Origin: Branchiostoma floridae
Taxonomy: Eukaryota > Chordata > Leptocardii > Amphioxiformes > Branchiostomatidae
Length of the DNA stretch: 64,000 nucleotides
Assembly: GCF_000003815.2 (NCBI RefSeq)
Contig: NC_049980.1
Span: 26,228,951 to 26,292,950 of the forward strand
Reading direction: 5' to 3'
This document shows, piece after piece, positions 23,273 to 34,814 of the stretch. Below the pieces are notes generated by a model. The model did no database searches and was not told where the DNA came from. It saw only the letters and a program-made list of their open reading frames with translations. Every line of letters starts with the position of its first letter. The stretch's first letter is position 1. Position numbers and translations under genes: made by a program.

Positions 23273-25052
23273 GTAAGGCCCTGTCGTTCTCAACTACTTA
23301 CAATGGTGGCAGCAAGATTGTGTTGGGTAGATTTTCTGTCTGAGCTCTTCAGTTGTGCTCTTTCCACAGACTTGACAAAAGCAAGCATCTTCTTACCACG
23401 ACACGATTGTTCTGTCTGTGTTCTCTGTTCTGTACATGGCCAAGATGTGGCGTTACTTAAGGCATCTTTCTTTTCCTTGTGTGTCGGTTTTGCGAGTGTG
23501 TGTATCCGTGGAAACGTGCTTGCTGCTGTGCGATTGCTAAGTGCAAGCCTCGCCTCACACTAACCGAGTCTCAGCATCGGCTAACCCATCTCTCAACACA
23601 AACCATTCATGCCATGTAGTACCCTCCTCTGCTCCTACACCCCCCCCCCACCCCCAAGGCATGCTTGTGCCGTGTAATGTCCACCCCTTTCAGTTCCCCC
23701 CTCCCTTCCCCGCATGATTTTGCCTTGTGGGATCTTGCTTGCTACCATTGTAGAGGAGTTCGACGGGCCATGGCTTGAGTCAATGCATGCATAAATCGGT
23801 CCAGAGGATGTTCGGTTGTTTAACCTGCCATTCCAATGTTCATCTTCACCTTTAACCTGTCATGTGCCATGGACATGAGTACATGGGTCATCTGTAGTGG
23901 CACCGGTCACTGGGTGGTGGTGGGTGGTGCAATCAGTGTAACCAAAGAAATCAGCACACTGAAACCGTCCGTCCTGTCACCTAATTTCAATAATTTCTGA
24001 CACATTATTCCATATGACCAGTAGCACTAATTTCACATGATTTGTATGTTGATAACAGTTGCGTTCTATTGTTTGAAGGTTTGACACACGGTGAATTATT
24101 TGGTTATTGGTGGGTGATTGTGTATCTTAACTGTCAAAGCCACGACTGATTGTACTTAGAATTGACACATTTCTGTTTATGGGGATTTCAGACAACATGG
24201 TATGAATTCTTGCTTCCTTTAACAAGTGACAAAAAAAACATACTGGGTTTGAGGAAACCTCTGCACCAGTGGAAGCCTGACATGGTTTGGCCCCGCTCGA
24301 AACTGAAACAGGAAACACCTTTCCAGGTCCTCTCTGAAGTATTTTAAAGATTAAGACAGTTTCTGATTGTGTCCACTGTCTGTGTATGTTGCCATGGCAA
24401 CACTTCCTGTCAGCTTCCATGGTCCAGAGCAGAAAGCTCAGAAAGCATGAAAAAGGGTCTTCCTCAATACTGTTGTAAAGAAGCAGCAGGTCTTATACTA
24501 AATACAATCACCGTGGCAGTGGCACCTGTATGATAAGGTGTAGCAACTGCTTGAACCATTGACCAACTTCTTTAGATAATCAAATGATGCAGAAGATTTT
24601 TTTTCTTTTCTGTCTTTCTAAGCAATGTTGACCTGAACTTATGATGTTAGCATTTAGGGCACGAAGAAAATTTTCAGATTCTCTTGCTGCTGAAACAAAA
24701 AAGATAAGTACATACATTGCAGAAAGCTTATTTAAAATTGCTGATCAAAGAAGCAAGCTGTGATACTAAGTTCTGCTCCAGCATAGGTGACCAAAGCTGA
24801 AGGTTCTGTTATTCCTTAGGTGGTGAAAGTCTTATCTTCAAGCAGATTTCTCGGTGGTAAAATTGCAACTGTTGGCCTCTTCAGTGGCCGATGGAGATAG
24901 TCTGACCGGCAGATACTATTTTGCCACCGGAAGATATGCTTGGAGATTTGTGAAAGTGGTGCTGTAGTTGTTGTGAAAGTGCTTATTGTTCCTCAGATGG
25001 AGAATGTGAAAGTGCTGCTGTATCTCATCATATGTCTCTGTTTCTTCTCCAG

Positions 25053-25822
25053 ACTTGCACGTGTCATCGCAGGTTGGTTCTTATCCCGGAGGTTCCCCGA
25101 CGACCCTTGCGTTGGCCATTGTGTTCTCCGTGATCGGCGGGGTGATTCTGGGTGTGCTGGTGACGTACTGTGTGGTGTGCCGCCAGGGCGGGAAGGACTC
25201 GCATGAGAGCCACACCGTCGTGGAGGTGCCGGCCTCTCCTCCCCGGGAGAAGAACGAATTCCCCAAGAACGGTTCCCTGAACAATCTGGCCGACACTTGC
25301 AACTACATCAACAACACAAAGAAGCAGGACAACTACAAGGTGCGCAACGAGAACTTCAACCACAACCAGAATGCCAACGGTTCGCCGTCTTCCGTCCCAA
25401 ACGGCACGATTCCCAATGGCTCCCCCGGGCAGATGCCCCACATGCATGGGAAAGACCCGTCGGACATCCGGAGAGAGAGCCTGATCGACCGCGAGCGGAT
25501 GGCCGTGAGTGGGTACGCCACGCTAGACCGGGACATGACCACCCCCAGGAAGCTGCCTGGCGTCCCCTCCGATACGTCACCAAAGCACCGGTATTCCAGG
25601 GCACACGGCCCCATCAACCCTAATGAGTACGATATGGGAGAGTTCATCACACCACCGAAAGTCCCCACCAAACAGACTCTTCCCCCCAGGGTGCCCCCCA
25701 AGGCAGGGACGCTCGGCAGGGACGGCAGGCCCAAGCCCATGGGACCCAAGCCGGTACCACCCCCCAAACCTCCACAGTTACGGATGCAACAACACCATCA
25801 TCACAGACATGCAGACTCGTAG
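25053..25822 (+). CDS. Semaphorin exon 16: membrane helix and cytoplasmic tail
   Basis: Acceptor TTTCTTCTCCAG; phase 1 in; ends at TAG 25820-25822. The exon opens with a short ectodomain piece and then a hydrophobic helix (LALAIVFSVIGGVILGVLV) followed by TYCVVCR. The 213-residue tail contains FPKNGSLNN, RRESLIDRERM, a Tyr-containing EYDMGEF, several PPxVP and PPKPP stretches that could bind SH3 or EVH1 proteins, and a C-terminal His cluster. This matches class 6 semaphorins, whose long tails bind Ena/VASP-type partners. Confidence 0.92.
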
Positions 25823-26890
25823 GGGGGGTGCACGAGGGGGGGGGGGGTGAAGGGACAGACTGAACTTGTTTTTACAAGAAAAACTGAAGAAATGAGGAAG
25901 AAAAAAAGATGAAATGATGAGGACTTGAACTCATAGGTGTACAGAGAAAGACTGCAGAATGAACTGCAGACCACACGTGTGCGTGTGAGAGAACGGACGA
26001 ACGGACAATACGGGGCTGCAAGACAGCACCCCAGGACTGCAAGTAGCTCAAATCACTGGCTGGGTCAGGGTTTGTGTAGGGCCAAGATTCTTTGTTGTCT
26101 TCTGCTCCAGTGAGACATGGTTTTGCCGCTCATCGACATCGGTCATGCAAACTGACTCATGTATGTTTAATGCCTGTTGACCAGAAACTGTGTGCGTCAA
26201 GCAGGCATGGCAACTCGGCTGTCAATTTTGACATACGCAATACGCAGTTCAGGGCAGGCCCAAACTTTCTGCATGAACACTAAGTACAGACGAAAATCCG
26301 TCTGTAGTTCCCTTCAGATCTCGATGTGGGCAAGACCCAGTGTCTCGATGGAGTCGTTGGCCAGCTGTGACTGCACACTGCCGTCTTGTTTCTTATATGG
26401 TTGTGCAACATTCTGATATCATGACACCAGAACCATTTCATATCCTTATATGGAGATGGGCCGATGTACTAACATAAGCCTGCAACTGCCGGCAATTTTA
26501 ATGTTGTACAGTGTTTGAAATGTGTATGTATATATACTTATATGATTTTATCACGTCACATTTTAATGGTTGCTTTTCAAATGTAAATATTACGGTTTTA
26601 GTTTTGTACTTAGCAATGCAAGTGCCTCAGACTCTGAGGGTCAGATGCGACAGAACCAGTATTGTAACACAAGATTTGGTTTGGGTTGAATTGTGACGTT
26701 TTCTGCATGTCAGGAGGGAAGTCAAACTTCGCCATCTCCTGATGCCCAGGAAAAAGGGACCCCGTAGTGTGGTTTTAGCCATTAGCGTGACACCAGAAAC
26801 CATGTCAGATTTTGGGACCATAGTTTATCTGAATATTTTATGGAGTGCTCTCTGTCCTATTTCAACAGACAATAAATAGTCTGTGGCGTT
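25823..26890 (+). other. Semaphorin 3'UTR
   Basis: About 1.05 kb of non-coding sequence runs from the stop codon to the first AATAAA at 26871-26876. It begins with two short poly-G runs. Small open frames within it have no recognisable product. Confidence 0.65.
26871..26876 (+). terminator. Poly(A) signal AATAAA of the semaphorin
   Basis: First canonical AATAAA after the TAG stop. A cleavage site roughly 10-30 bases downstream is inferred. Confidence 0.6.
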
Positions 26891-29800
26891 ATTTCTTAGA
26901 GAGCAAAAATGGGGGAAAAACAACAGCCAATTTGGCCTGACTGGTCCGGTGATAGCACCTTAGTTTGTTTTTATATTACCCCAAATATGATATTTGAGTC
27001 CAGACTACTTCCCATGTGGGTGGAACTATAAGTAGTGTTTCCTACACAAGTACTGTAGTTCTTTATCAGGATAGCAAATAGTTTTACATGTTAGTAGTAT
27101 TAGTAAGAACATGTCCTGGACCTGAGTTTGTACCATGACCGTCCTTCCTCCAACATGACATGTGTCGATTCGACACCGACACTCTTGTTGCTGACATCTT
27201 CGTTGCCAGTGACGACTAATTGTACATAGCACATGCATTTTGTCGTTTTCCGCCATTGTTGCCAAGGCCTGTCATTTGAGCCGCGCTTGCACGTGTGGGA
27301 GTGAACCGTGATGATTTTTCCGGCCCGTTTGACCGTTAGAGTAAGTAGGACTCTCCGTAAGACCATATCAATGGACTCTGAACCGACCAGGTCTGGGGTA
27401 GACACAGGCTGACAGTTCCAGACGTTTCACATACAGGGACAAAAGTTTTTGTCACGTAACAAAGTCAAAGCTTTAGACTAGAGTTTCATTTCTCTTACAC
27501 AGTTTGATAACCAAATTGCTCCTTTCGAAAACAGTGGTCCCCAGGTTGTCTGCAGAGTGAAAATGTTTTTGCTGTTCGAAAACAGAAAGAAATTGCGTTC
27601 TTATCCATTGGAGAAGTGACAGCCTAAAGTAAGGACAGCCCATACAAGGGAGAACCCACCTTACCCCAGGGAATAGAGCTTATCCCGGGGACAACTTACC
27701 AAGCCCTGGGGACAACCCAGCTACAGTGTCTGAGAACTGAACTCTAGTGACAAACCTGAGCTAGTAGGGATTACAGGAGGATTAGACACAGAAGTGTGTG
27801 TGAGAATTATTTCAGATACGGGACAAACCATCAGTATAGGGGTGTGATCTAACTGAAAATATTGTATTTAAGATATCCTGTATCTTCTCTAATGAAATGT
27901 ATAATTAGATTGTCTTTAAACATAGAAAAGCTCCCCTTTAAGTGATGGTCTGTCCCGACATGTTATTGCACCGTGTCTGGTTGTACAAATCTCGAACTAA
28001 TCAAAAATCTCAGACGAGTTTTATTTTTGTATGTGAGCATTGGAAGGCTAGCTTAAAACACTAGAATCACGCTTGTAGGTATAGACTCCATACTGCTGGC
28101 TAAATTACCTGACTACTGCCGTGAAATTGCCCATGCTGTAGAGCCAATCACTGCCGTGGAACCAGGCTTTTCACTGCCGTGGAATCAGGCTTGTCTAGCC
28201 GTTCTTTTCTGCTATTAAACAGTCTGATGTAAATGATACTGTGTGTGTTTTTCATAAATAGATAGATAAATAGATAGGAGTAGATAAAGAATGAGTTTGA
28301 TATGTTCATTAAAATAATAGTAGCCTATCCTAAAATGTGGAAAAGATGGAAATGAAATACCTATTCACGCCATATTCTTTATAGTCAGAAAATGGGGCTT
28401 GATTTTTTAGGTAGCATCCCCTGAATGCTCCAAATCTGATGTGTGCAGAAAAATACATTGTCAAATTTCAAGACAACAAAGCATGTAACAAAAAGGGAGA
28501 AAACATGCATGGTATCAACCAACAAGTCTTCTTACCTTTGTCAAGAAGGTTATGTTGTGTGTATCTTAGTGAGCATGATATTTTTAAATTCCTGGGCGAA
28601 TATTCTTGATATTAGCAATATGGGTAGGTCTTGATGAGACCTCGAAATGTTTAGGATTGGGGGCCCCTAGTAAATTTTTTAGGTACTGCAGCAGATCTTT
28701 CAGTTTTGTACATATTGTCATGGGCCATGGGGATTTACGAGTGGTTGGTTTTGACCCCCTTGCTAGTGACTTTTATTGACTACAATAGCCGACTTTGTTT
28801 GAGTTTGGAAGAAGATAATGTGTTGACAGATTGTCATGATTTTTGGTGTGATTACATAATATGGTAAATAAGCAAATCTAATTTACATACATAATGAAAG
28901 TATCCCATGATAGGACTCTCAAACCCCAAGTGCTCAAACCCATTGTGTATAGAGAGGAAGATCTATAGATCTCAATTTTGCAAATGATCAAATTTGCATG
29001 ATTTTGCAAAATAAAGTTTCACAGTGGTAGATTTGAATTTTATCATAATACATTTGGAAGGGAAGCAAGTCAGGCAAGAATGCAGCTACTTATACCCTGG
29101 TCAAAACAGCGAAAAGTGCAGGCATTAAGCAACACGAAGAAATACATTTGGCAAAGGCGTGGGTTCATCAGTCTGAGTCAAGGCTGTGTACAGAAGTGGT
29201 CCCTTGTGGCATCAATTTTGCACTGAGCAAACTCATTGAACAGAAAGCACAGAATGTGACGCAACTGCAAATTTATTCAACCTACAAGTTAAAGATAAAG
29301 ATCAACATAATTCTTGATATGCAGGCAGAACATATAGTCTACATGGTTGGTGACGTGACTGTTGTGTCTTAAACGGTTACATTGGTTTGACAGGTGTTAC
29401 ATGTTTCACTGGAATTAAAGGTTTGAAGTTACAGGTTGACTGGAGTTCCGTGTTTGGATTAACAGGTTTGACAGTAATATGTTATTGGAGTACGTTTTCT
29501 AACACCTTTTGTATCTTGTAGAATTCTCTGCAACTAAACCTGGCAGTTTTGCCATGTACTTCTGTCAAGTTGTGACAAGCTGAAACCTGTTACATTCCTC
29601 TGGTAGCAGTGTGTGGAGTTCTGTTGCCTGACTTGATCCATGTTTCAATGGATGATTTAGTATTTCTAGAATATATCGGATAAAATGGATATTGAATATT
29701 TTCAAAGAAGTTGCAAGTATTCTGGAAATATCTTTCTTATGAAGCTCGCTTAAGTTCTAAGCTAAATCAATATTCCTCAGATTAGCTGAGTACAAATGGC

Positions 29801-30110
29801 ATTATCATATCAGAAAAAGACTCAGCCGCATCTTGGTTTAAACTAAATAAATGACTATTTATAGCTAGCCCTTGATAATAGCCTTCGTTTAGTTGGGTAG
29901 CTCTGGCTCTATACAGCTGAATAAATCAAATGAAAAAAGTTACTGGTAACATCCTGGGTATCCATAATCCTTATCAGATCAGTTACCAGCCTCTCACCCA
30001 TCATGACGGAACGTTTTAAGTTTCAAGGTTTACCTTTCTTGATATAACATGTCCATTGCTACTGCCAGTTAGTCCATTAATGTCAAAGTAGAACATGTCG
30101 TGTAGAATAT
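26891..30110. other. Intergenic, no gene seen
   Basis: AT-rich sequence between the two convergent genes. It contains a small local repeat near 28115-28195 (CACTGCCGTGGAA) and a GATA-like run near 28258-28285. No exon or RNA gene is recognised. Confidence 0.6.
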
Positions 30111-30117
30111 GGGTGAT

Positions 30118-31240
30118 CGCCAAGATAAACCAGAGGGAAACATTGGTGTGTGACCACACGGTGGGTGAACACTAAGGTTAACCAGAGGGAAACACTGGTG
30201 TGTGACCACACAATGGGTGAACACTAAGATTAACCAGAGGGAAACATTGGCAGGGCTCGAAATTCGTTTCGGGGATTAGGTGCACTGGTGCACCCAACCT
30301 AAAAAATTGGGTGTACCAAACAATTTTTGGGTGCACCACATAAAATAATTAGAGGATTAGGTAGAAAAACCTTACTGTTCCTCTTCTGGGCATCTAAAAT
30401 TTTGATGAATCCAAATTGAACTTCAAATTCTTAAACAAGTAAGTTACTATGACAGATATTTTATTATATTTCTAACAGTTGGATGTCAAGAATATGGTGC
30501 ATACTAGTATGTATAGGTAAACCTACGAAAATATTTGGGTGCACCCTGTGCACCCACAGAAAAAAATTGGGTGCACAGCTCAAATTTTGGGTGCACCTGG
30601 GTGCACATGCACCCAGTATTTTGAGCCCTGATTGGTGTGTGGAGCCACAATGGGTGAACACTAAGATTAACCAGAGGGAAACATTGGTGTGGGACCATAC
30701 GATGGGTGAACGTGAAGATTGACCACAGGGAAACATTGGTGTGGGACCACATGATGGGTGAACACTAAGATTAACCAGAGGGAAACATTGGTGTGGGACC
30801 ACATGATGGGTGAACACTAAGATTAACCAGAGGGAAACATTGGTGTGTGACCATACGATGGGTGAACGTGAAGATTGACCACAGGGAAACATTGGTGTGG
30901 GACCACATGATGGGTGAACACTAAGATTAACCAGAGGGAAACATTGGTGTGTGACCATACGATGGGTGAACGTGAAGATTGACCACAGGGAAACATTGGT
31001 GTGGGACCACATGATGGGTGAACACTAAGATTAACCAGAGGGAAACATTGGTGTGTGACCATACGATGGGTGAACGTGAAGATTTACCACAGGGAAACAT
31101 CGGTGTGGGACCACATGATGCGCTAAGATTAACCAGAGGGAAACATCGGTGTGGGACCACAATGGGTGAATGCTAAGATTAACCAGAGGGAAACATCGGT
31201 GTAGGACCACACGATGGGTGAGCGCTAAGCAGACCTGAGT
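30118..31240. repeat. 52-bp minisatellite array
   Basis: A unit around AACCAGAGGGAAACATTGGT followed by GTGNGACCACANGATGGGTGAAC repeats about every 52 bp. Near-identical units recur from 30640 to 31240, with older copies at 30118-30250. Two sub-types alternate (ACACTAAGATTAACCAG and GTGAAGATTGACCACAG), pointing to a higher-order 104-bp unit in part of the array. The long minus-strand open frames through it are repeat artefacts. Confidence 0.92.
30251..30630. mobile_element. 380-bp non-autonomous DNA transposon inside the minisatellite
   Basis: It begins CAGGGCTCGAAAT and ends TTTGAGCCCTG, a terminal inverted repeat. ATTGG occurs directly on both sides (30246-30250 and 30631-30635) as a 5-bp target duplication, and the uninterrupted ACATTGGTGTG site is seen in neighbouring minisatellite units. 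The interior is rich in GGGTGCAC words and has no transposase frame. The superfamily is not certain. Confidence 0.8.
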
Positions 31241-31416
31241 ACTACATCCGGGCAACATAGTGACGGATTGTCAGACAGTCGTCATCATGGAGTAACCATG
31301 TCGCCATTAACTACTGTATGTACCTTACTTAAATTTCATATTATTAAAGTTGCGTCACAATCCACATTAGAACGTCTTCAGTGTGTGTCATGCCTTAGGA
31401 AACCAGGGGGACCTTC

Positions 31417-31427
31417 CTACACCACAT
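31417..31427 (-). CDS. Candidate last coding exon X (three residues and stop)
   Basis: A strong acceptor, TCTTTTTTCTATCCATCTGCAG, precedes 31427. Entered in phase 1 it reads DVV then TAG (31419-31417). This would end the protein without a membrane anchor. No AATAAA is seen close downstream on this strand, so the call is tentative; other last exons may exist. Confidence 0.3.
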
Positions 31428-31816
31428 CTGCAGATGGATAGAAAAAAGACCATCTCAATTTTCAGAACATCCTCAGGCTGTCTTTTTGCGACTACTTTTA
31501 TGCCTAATAATATATATAATCTACTTCGCAAAACGCTTATCCTTTTGCTTTCTATGCTTTTATCTCTACTTGTTTATACAAACTAGACATATTTACCGTT
31601 CTACGTTATCACATCTGTTAGTTTCCTTGCAATTAGCTATATGGAATGTATTTGCAAAGAATCTATCTTTGTCTTTGTCTCTTCCATGCACCTCATAGTC
31701 TATTTCTCTTATTCTACATACATTGTATTTCTTTCTGCCTGTCTGGTGCTAGGCGACCCTCAGTTTCAGCATTCATGAAAGCATATCTCACTTGCATTGT
31801 TTTATTGATAACTTAC

Positions 31817-31945
31817 CATAGCAGCATTTTATCTTGTTTCCCCCCCAGCAGCATTCCCCATCCCCACATCTGTCGGTAGCCACCTGATATCCGCGGTCGC
31901 AGCTGCCTGGGTCACAGGCCGGAGATGTCCCTTCCCAGTAGCACC
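31817..31945 (-). CDS. MACPF gene exon W, W-G-APFC cysteine module (copy 2)
   Basis: Acceptor TGTGCGCTGTTCCAG, donor ATG|GTAAGT; phase 1-1, 43 codons, the same length as exon S. It is nearly identical to exon S at the nucleotide level, with differences such as TSPAC for IAPFC and WGGN for WTGN. It belongs to a segmental duplication that includes flanking intron. Confidence 0.82.
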
Positions 31946-32291
31946 CTGGAACAGCGCACACAGGCAGACCGGGTTATGGGCATTTATGCTAATTGTTGCT
32001 AAGTACTATTATGTCATGCATGGACCGCGATAACATTTGATACATGACCATGTTCCTGACCGGGTAATGAAAAGCCACGTCATACAAGCTTCGAAGTTTT
32101 ATCACACAGGCTTCCATCATATAATACTCTGCGCACACCGAGATTGGCACGGTCGAAAATTCGAATACCTGAGTCGGATGTTGGAATGTGCTGTTGTATA
32201 AACAATTTTTGTTCGAGGCACCAAATTTTCTCAACCTCTTGGGCATTTGGTATGGAAACATATGTTTTCTCAGGTGGGTGAGACATAAATA

Positions 32292-32465
32292 GAATACAAC
32301 GCGGTGTATTCAGCATCACCGAATACACCGGTCCCAGCGCCACACGATCTCACGTCGCGCCACGCAATCTCAGGTCGGATCACCCTCCGGCCTTCGCCCT
32401 TTGGGCGATCTGACCTGAAGTCGGGCTTTGACCTCAGGCGATACGGAATACACCGTGTTGTATTC
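32292..32465. mobile_element. TA-flanked inverted-repeat element (MITE), 174 bp
   Basis: Ends GAATACAACGCGGTGTATTC and the inverted GAATACACCGTGTTGTATTC, with TA on both outer sides. The interior holds further small palindromes (GATCTCA..., GGCCTTCGCCC). A decayed copy occupies the same place in the paralogous segment (about 40118-40433), so it predates the duplication. Confidence 0.7.
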
Positions 32466-32906
32466 TATATGCCTAGCTTACACATAGCCGAACATGACCT
32501 CCTTACCATGGCCGGGTGATTCGGAGCTGGGTCAGCTAGTGTTCGGCTTGGTCGGCTGACATTCGGTTTAGTCGGAGTACGTTATTTACTGGTCGGGAGT
32601 TGTTTGGCGGTAAAGGGTTTAGGCTTGGCCTAAAACTGGTCAGATTGCTCCCAAACTATCACTGACCTGGTGGTCGGGAGCCAGTTTGATTATGTTCGTC
32701 TGTGTGTAAGCTGGGCGTAATGTATGTCTATGTTGACTCACTGAATACATAAACAAAAATATTCTGCTGGTTTTGCCTCCCTGAAATCCTTGCTTGTAAC
32801 TTAGATGCCTTCTGAATCTATCATCAATATATCAACGTTTTTTTTAGCGTAATGTGAACAAGAATGGTTATATACTACTATGTAAATACGTGTAGATAAT
32901 ACTTAC

Positions 32907-33239
32907 TTTGGCAGGAGGTTGATCCAGCTACACTGTTAGAGTCAGACGGGCACTGACGACACCAGCTGGCCCCGGCCGTGTTGCTGTAGGTCCCAGCCCT
33001 GCAGCGCTGGCAGCTGGTAGACCCGGAATATAAGCTGTACCATCCAGGCTGGCACTGCTGGCAGCTGGTGGACCCGGCCGTGCTGCTGAACTCTCCTGGC
33101 GGGCACTGGTTGCACGCCGTCCCGTCCGCCCTGCTGTACGTCCCCGCCGGACAGATCTCCTCCACTTGGTCTCCCAGTACACACCTGTAGCCGGGCTGAC
33201 AGGGCCGGCAGGTGAAGGTGCCAGCTGTGCCACCTGTGT
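32907..33239 (-). CDS. MACPF gene exon V, ephrin-receptor-like cysteine repeats
   Basis: Acceptor ATTATCATTGCAG, donor CAAA|GTAAGT; phase 1-1, 111 codons. It has four or five tandem repeats of the form C-x-x-C-x-x-G-x-(Y/F)-S-x-x-x-G-x-x-x-C (for example CPPGEFSSTAGSTSC and CQPGWYSLYSGSTSC), the GCC2/GCC3 or ephrin-receptor-like repeat, related in look to TNFR cysteine repeats. Confidence 0.92.
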
Positions 33240-33960
33240 CTGCAATGATAATGTCAAGTCAATATTGATGCTCTTACAGAGATTGTCATGACAACAAACA
33301 AGTACCTACAAACAAGTACCTACTTTGGCAACCTTAACCCAGGATTGAGGTTTGAAAATTCGTTTCCCCACAAGAACTATCATACAGTGGAGCCACGCTC
33401 ACTGATAGCTTTAACAACACATGGAGGTAGATGTGCACAGGTTAGGTGTGATAGGTTGTAATATTTGTAACACCACCCCTGCACGCAGAAGGTAGGTCAT
33501 ACCGGCTATTTATATACAATATATACAACATGGTGGCGAGAATTATCTTTGTCACTTATGGATTTTACTTTGGCAGCTGAATGTACCATTTCCGAATTGC
33601 CAGTGGAGAAACAACTAGTCTACTTATACATGGCAAGAAATTGGACATTGTGAAACATGGGGCATTTCCAAACCTAACAGAAGACCTAACGTAGAATGAT
33701 ATTGTACCCAAGGGAATTCACCGATTTTTGCAACACAATCCACCTTACATGCCAATCAGGTACTTGAATTTCATGTTGTCTGGGTGGGACAGTATACACA
33801 TTTTCCATCAACCCTTCGTCCAAAACCCTCCACAGCCTAACAAGGGACACACGCCATCCTGACACAAGAGGGACACCGAGTCTCAAGCAAACCTTACATA
33901 ACGGCATTAGCACGGGTGGTCCTTCTTAACAAGACACAAGACACATGCAACCAAGTTTTT
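33240..33960. other. Intron between exons V and U, unique part
   Basis: No exon recognised. A stretch near 33574-33600 (GCAGCTGAATGTAC) resembles 38946-38972, so another small duplicated piece is present. Confidence 0.5.
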
Positions 33961-34212
33961 CCACCTTACGTTACGAGCCGCGATTTTTTCGTCAACCCTT
34001 ACGTTACGGAAGCCTGTCCGCTATCTCGAGCTGCGATGTTTTCGTCAACCCTTACGTTACGGAAGCCTGTCCGCTATCTCGAGCTGCGATTTTTTAGTCA
34101 ACCCTTACGTTACGGAAGCCTGTCCGCTGTATCTAGCTGCGATTTTTTTGTCAACCCTTACGTTACGGAAGCCTGTCCGCTATCTCGAGCTGCGATTTTT
34201 TAGTCAACCTTT

Positions 34213-34440
34213 ACGTTTTTCTTTTATTTATTTATTTCTTCCTCAAACGTACATAGGCAGGGAAATACACACATGGTATACCCTGAATTGCGTAGGTTTG
34301 TTACAAAGAAACTAATACGTGCAGAATGTCAACAAACAAAAATACATAATATATTAACAAACATCTAAGCATAGATCCGAACTCACAGCGGTAATGCTAG
34401 GAAATAGAGTCATTATAAAGTCTGACTGCAGTGTGGAGGA
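34213..34440. mobile_element. Insertion in the left satellite array
   Basis: A T-rich start (TTTTATTTATTTATTTCTTCC) followed by sequence unlike the satellite, suggesting the A-rich 3' tail of a retroelement inserted in reverse. No coding capacity. Family not recognised. Confidence 0.45.
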
Positions 34441-34526
34441 ACGTTACGGAAGCCTGTCCGCTATCTCGAGCTGCGATTTTTTAGTCAACCCTTACGTTAC
34501 GGAAGCCTGTCCGCTATCTCGAGCTG

Positions 34527-34626
34527 NNNNNNNNNNNNNNNNNNNNNNNNNNNNNNNNNNNNNNNNNNNNNNNNNNNNNNNNNNNNNNNNNNNNNNNNNN
34601 NNNNNNNNNNNNNNNNNNNNNNNNNN
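34527..34626. other. Assembly gap (100 N)
   Basis: Exactly 100 N inside the left 53-bp satellite array; real length unknown. Confidence 0.99.
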
Positions 34627-34814
34627 TTTTTAGTCAACCCTTACGTTACGGAAGCCAGTTCAAGCCAGTTGCGTGTCCGCTATCTTGAGCTGCGATCTTT
34701 TCGTCAAACGTTACGGAAGTGGTCCTGTGTGGCCCGTTGACGGAAGAGGTCAATTATACGCAAAATGCAAACACGCAGGGCCCCAACGAATATCGAAACA
34801 GTCTATGTAATATT

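Larger units (their letters stand above)
203..26890 (+). other. Semaphorin gene, class 6/1-like, transmembrane (gene span)
   Basis: Sixteen coding exons with consensus splice sites join in one frame to 907 codons including stop. The product is an axon-guidance type membrane protein that, in this family, binds plexins through the Sema domain. Predicted order: signal peptide 1-30, Sema domain about 50-520, PSI about 520-570, stalk 570-665, membrane helix about 669-693, cytoplasmic tail 694-906. Sequence runs such as [33 protein letters not shown] and THPLMD are typical of class 6 vertebrate and class 1 invertebrate semaphorins. The first 5' exon lies left of the window. Class assignment is by remembered family motifs; orthology to a particular Sema6 paralog cannot be settled here. 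Confidence 0.92.
31671..32566. repeat. Segmental duplication, copy containing exon W
   Basis: About 0.9 kb that matches 39543-40527 in the same orientation, starting at TCTTTGTCTCTTCCATGC and ending near TTCGGCTTGGTCGGCTGAC. It carries exon W and its intron flanks. Differences are scattered substitutions and small indels plus one insertion in the other copy. Confidence 0.9.
33961..34712 (+). repeat. 53-bp satellite array, left (contains an assembly gap)
   Basis: Unit beginning CCTTACGTTACGGAAGCCTG and continuing TCCGCTATCTCGAGCTGCGATTTTTT.GTCAA, period 53 bp, about five copies to 34212. A non-satellite insert of about 230 bp (34213-34440) interrupts it, then more units, a 100-N gap, and degenerate units to about 34712. 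Repeated XhoI-like CTCGAG and repeated ACGTTACG words are obvious. Confidence 0.92.

Noticed and set aside
25064-25767. Long minus-strand and +1 frames over semaphorin exon 16
   Set aside because: Shadows of the GC-rich coding exon; the in-phase frame contains the membrane helix and tail motifs.
30464-31258. Several overlapping minus-strand open frames of 75-182 codons
   Set aside because: They simply translate the 52-bp minisatellite (52 is not a multiple of 3, so all frames stay open) and the transposon inside it; no protein logic.
33686-33913. Possible extra SRCR-like exon on the minus strand
   Set aside because: Some words look SRCR-like but there is no cysteine pattern, no paired splice sites and stops in the other frames.
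33961-34212. Regularly spaced repeats resembling a CRISPR array
   Set aside because: Tandem 53-bp units have no unique spacers, and the surroundings are eukaryotic.
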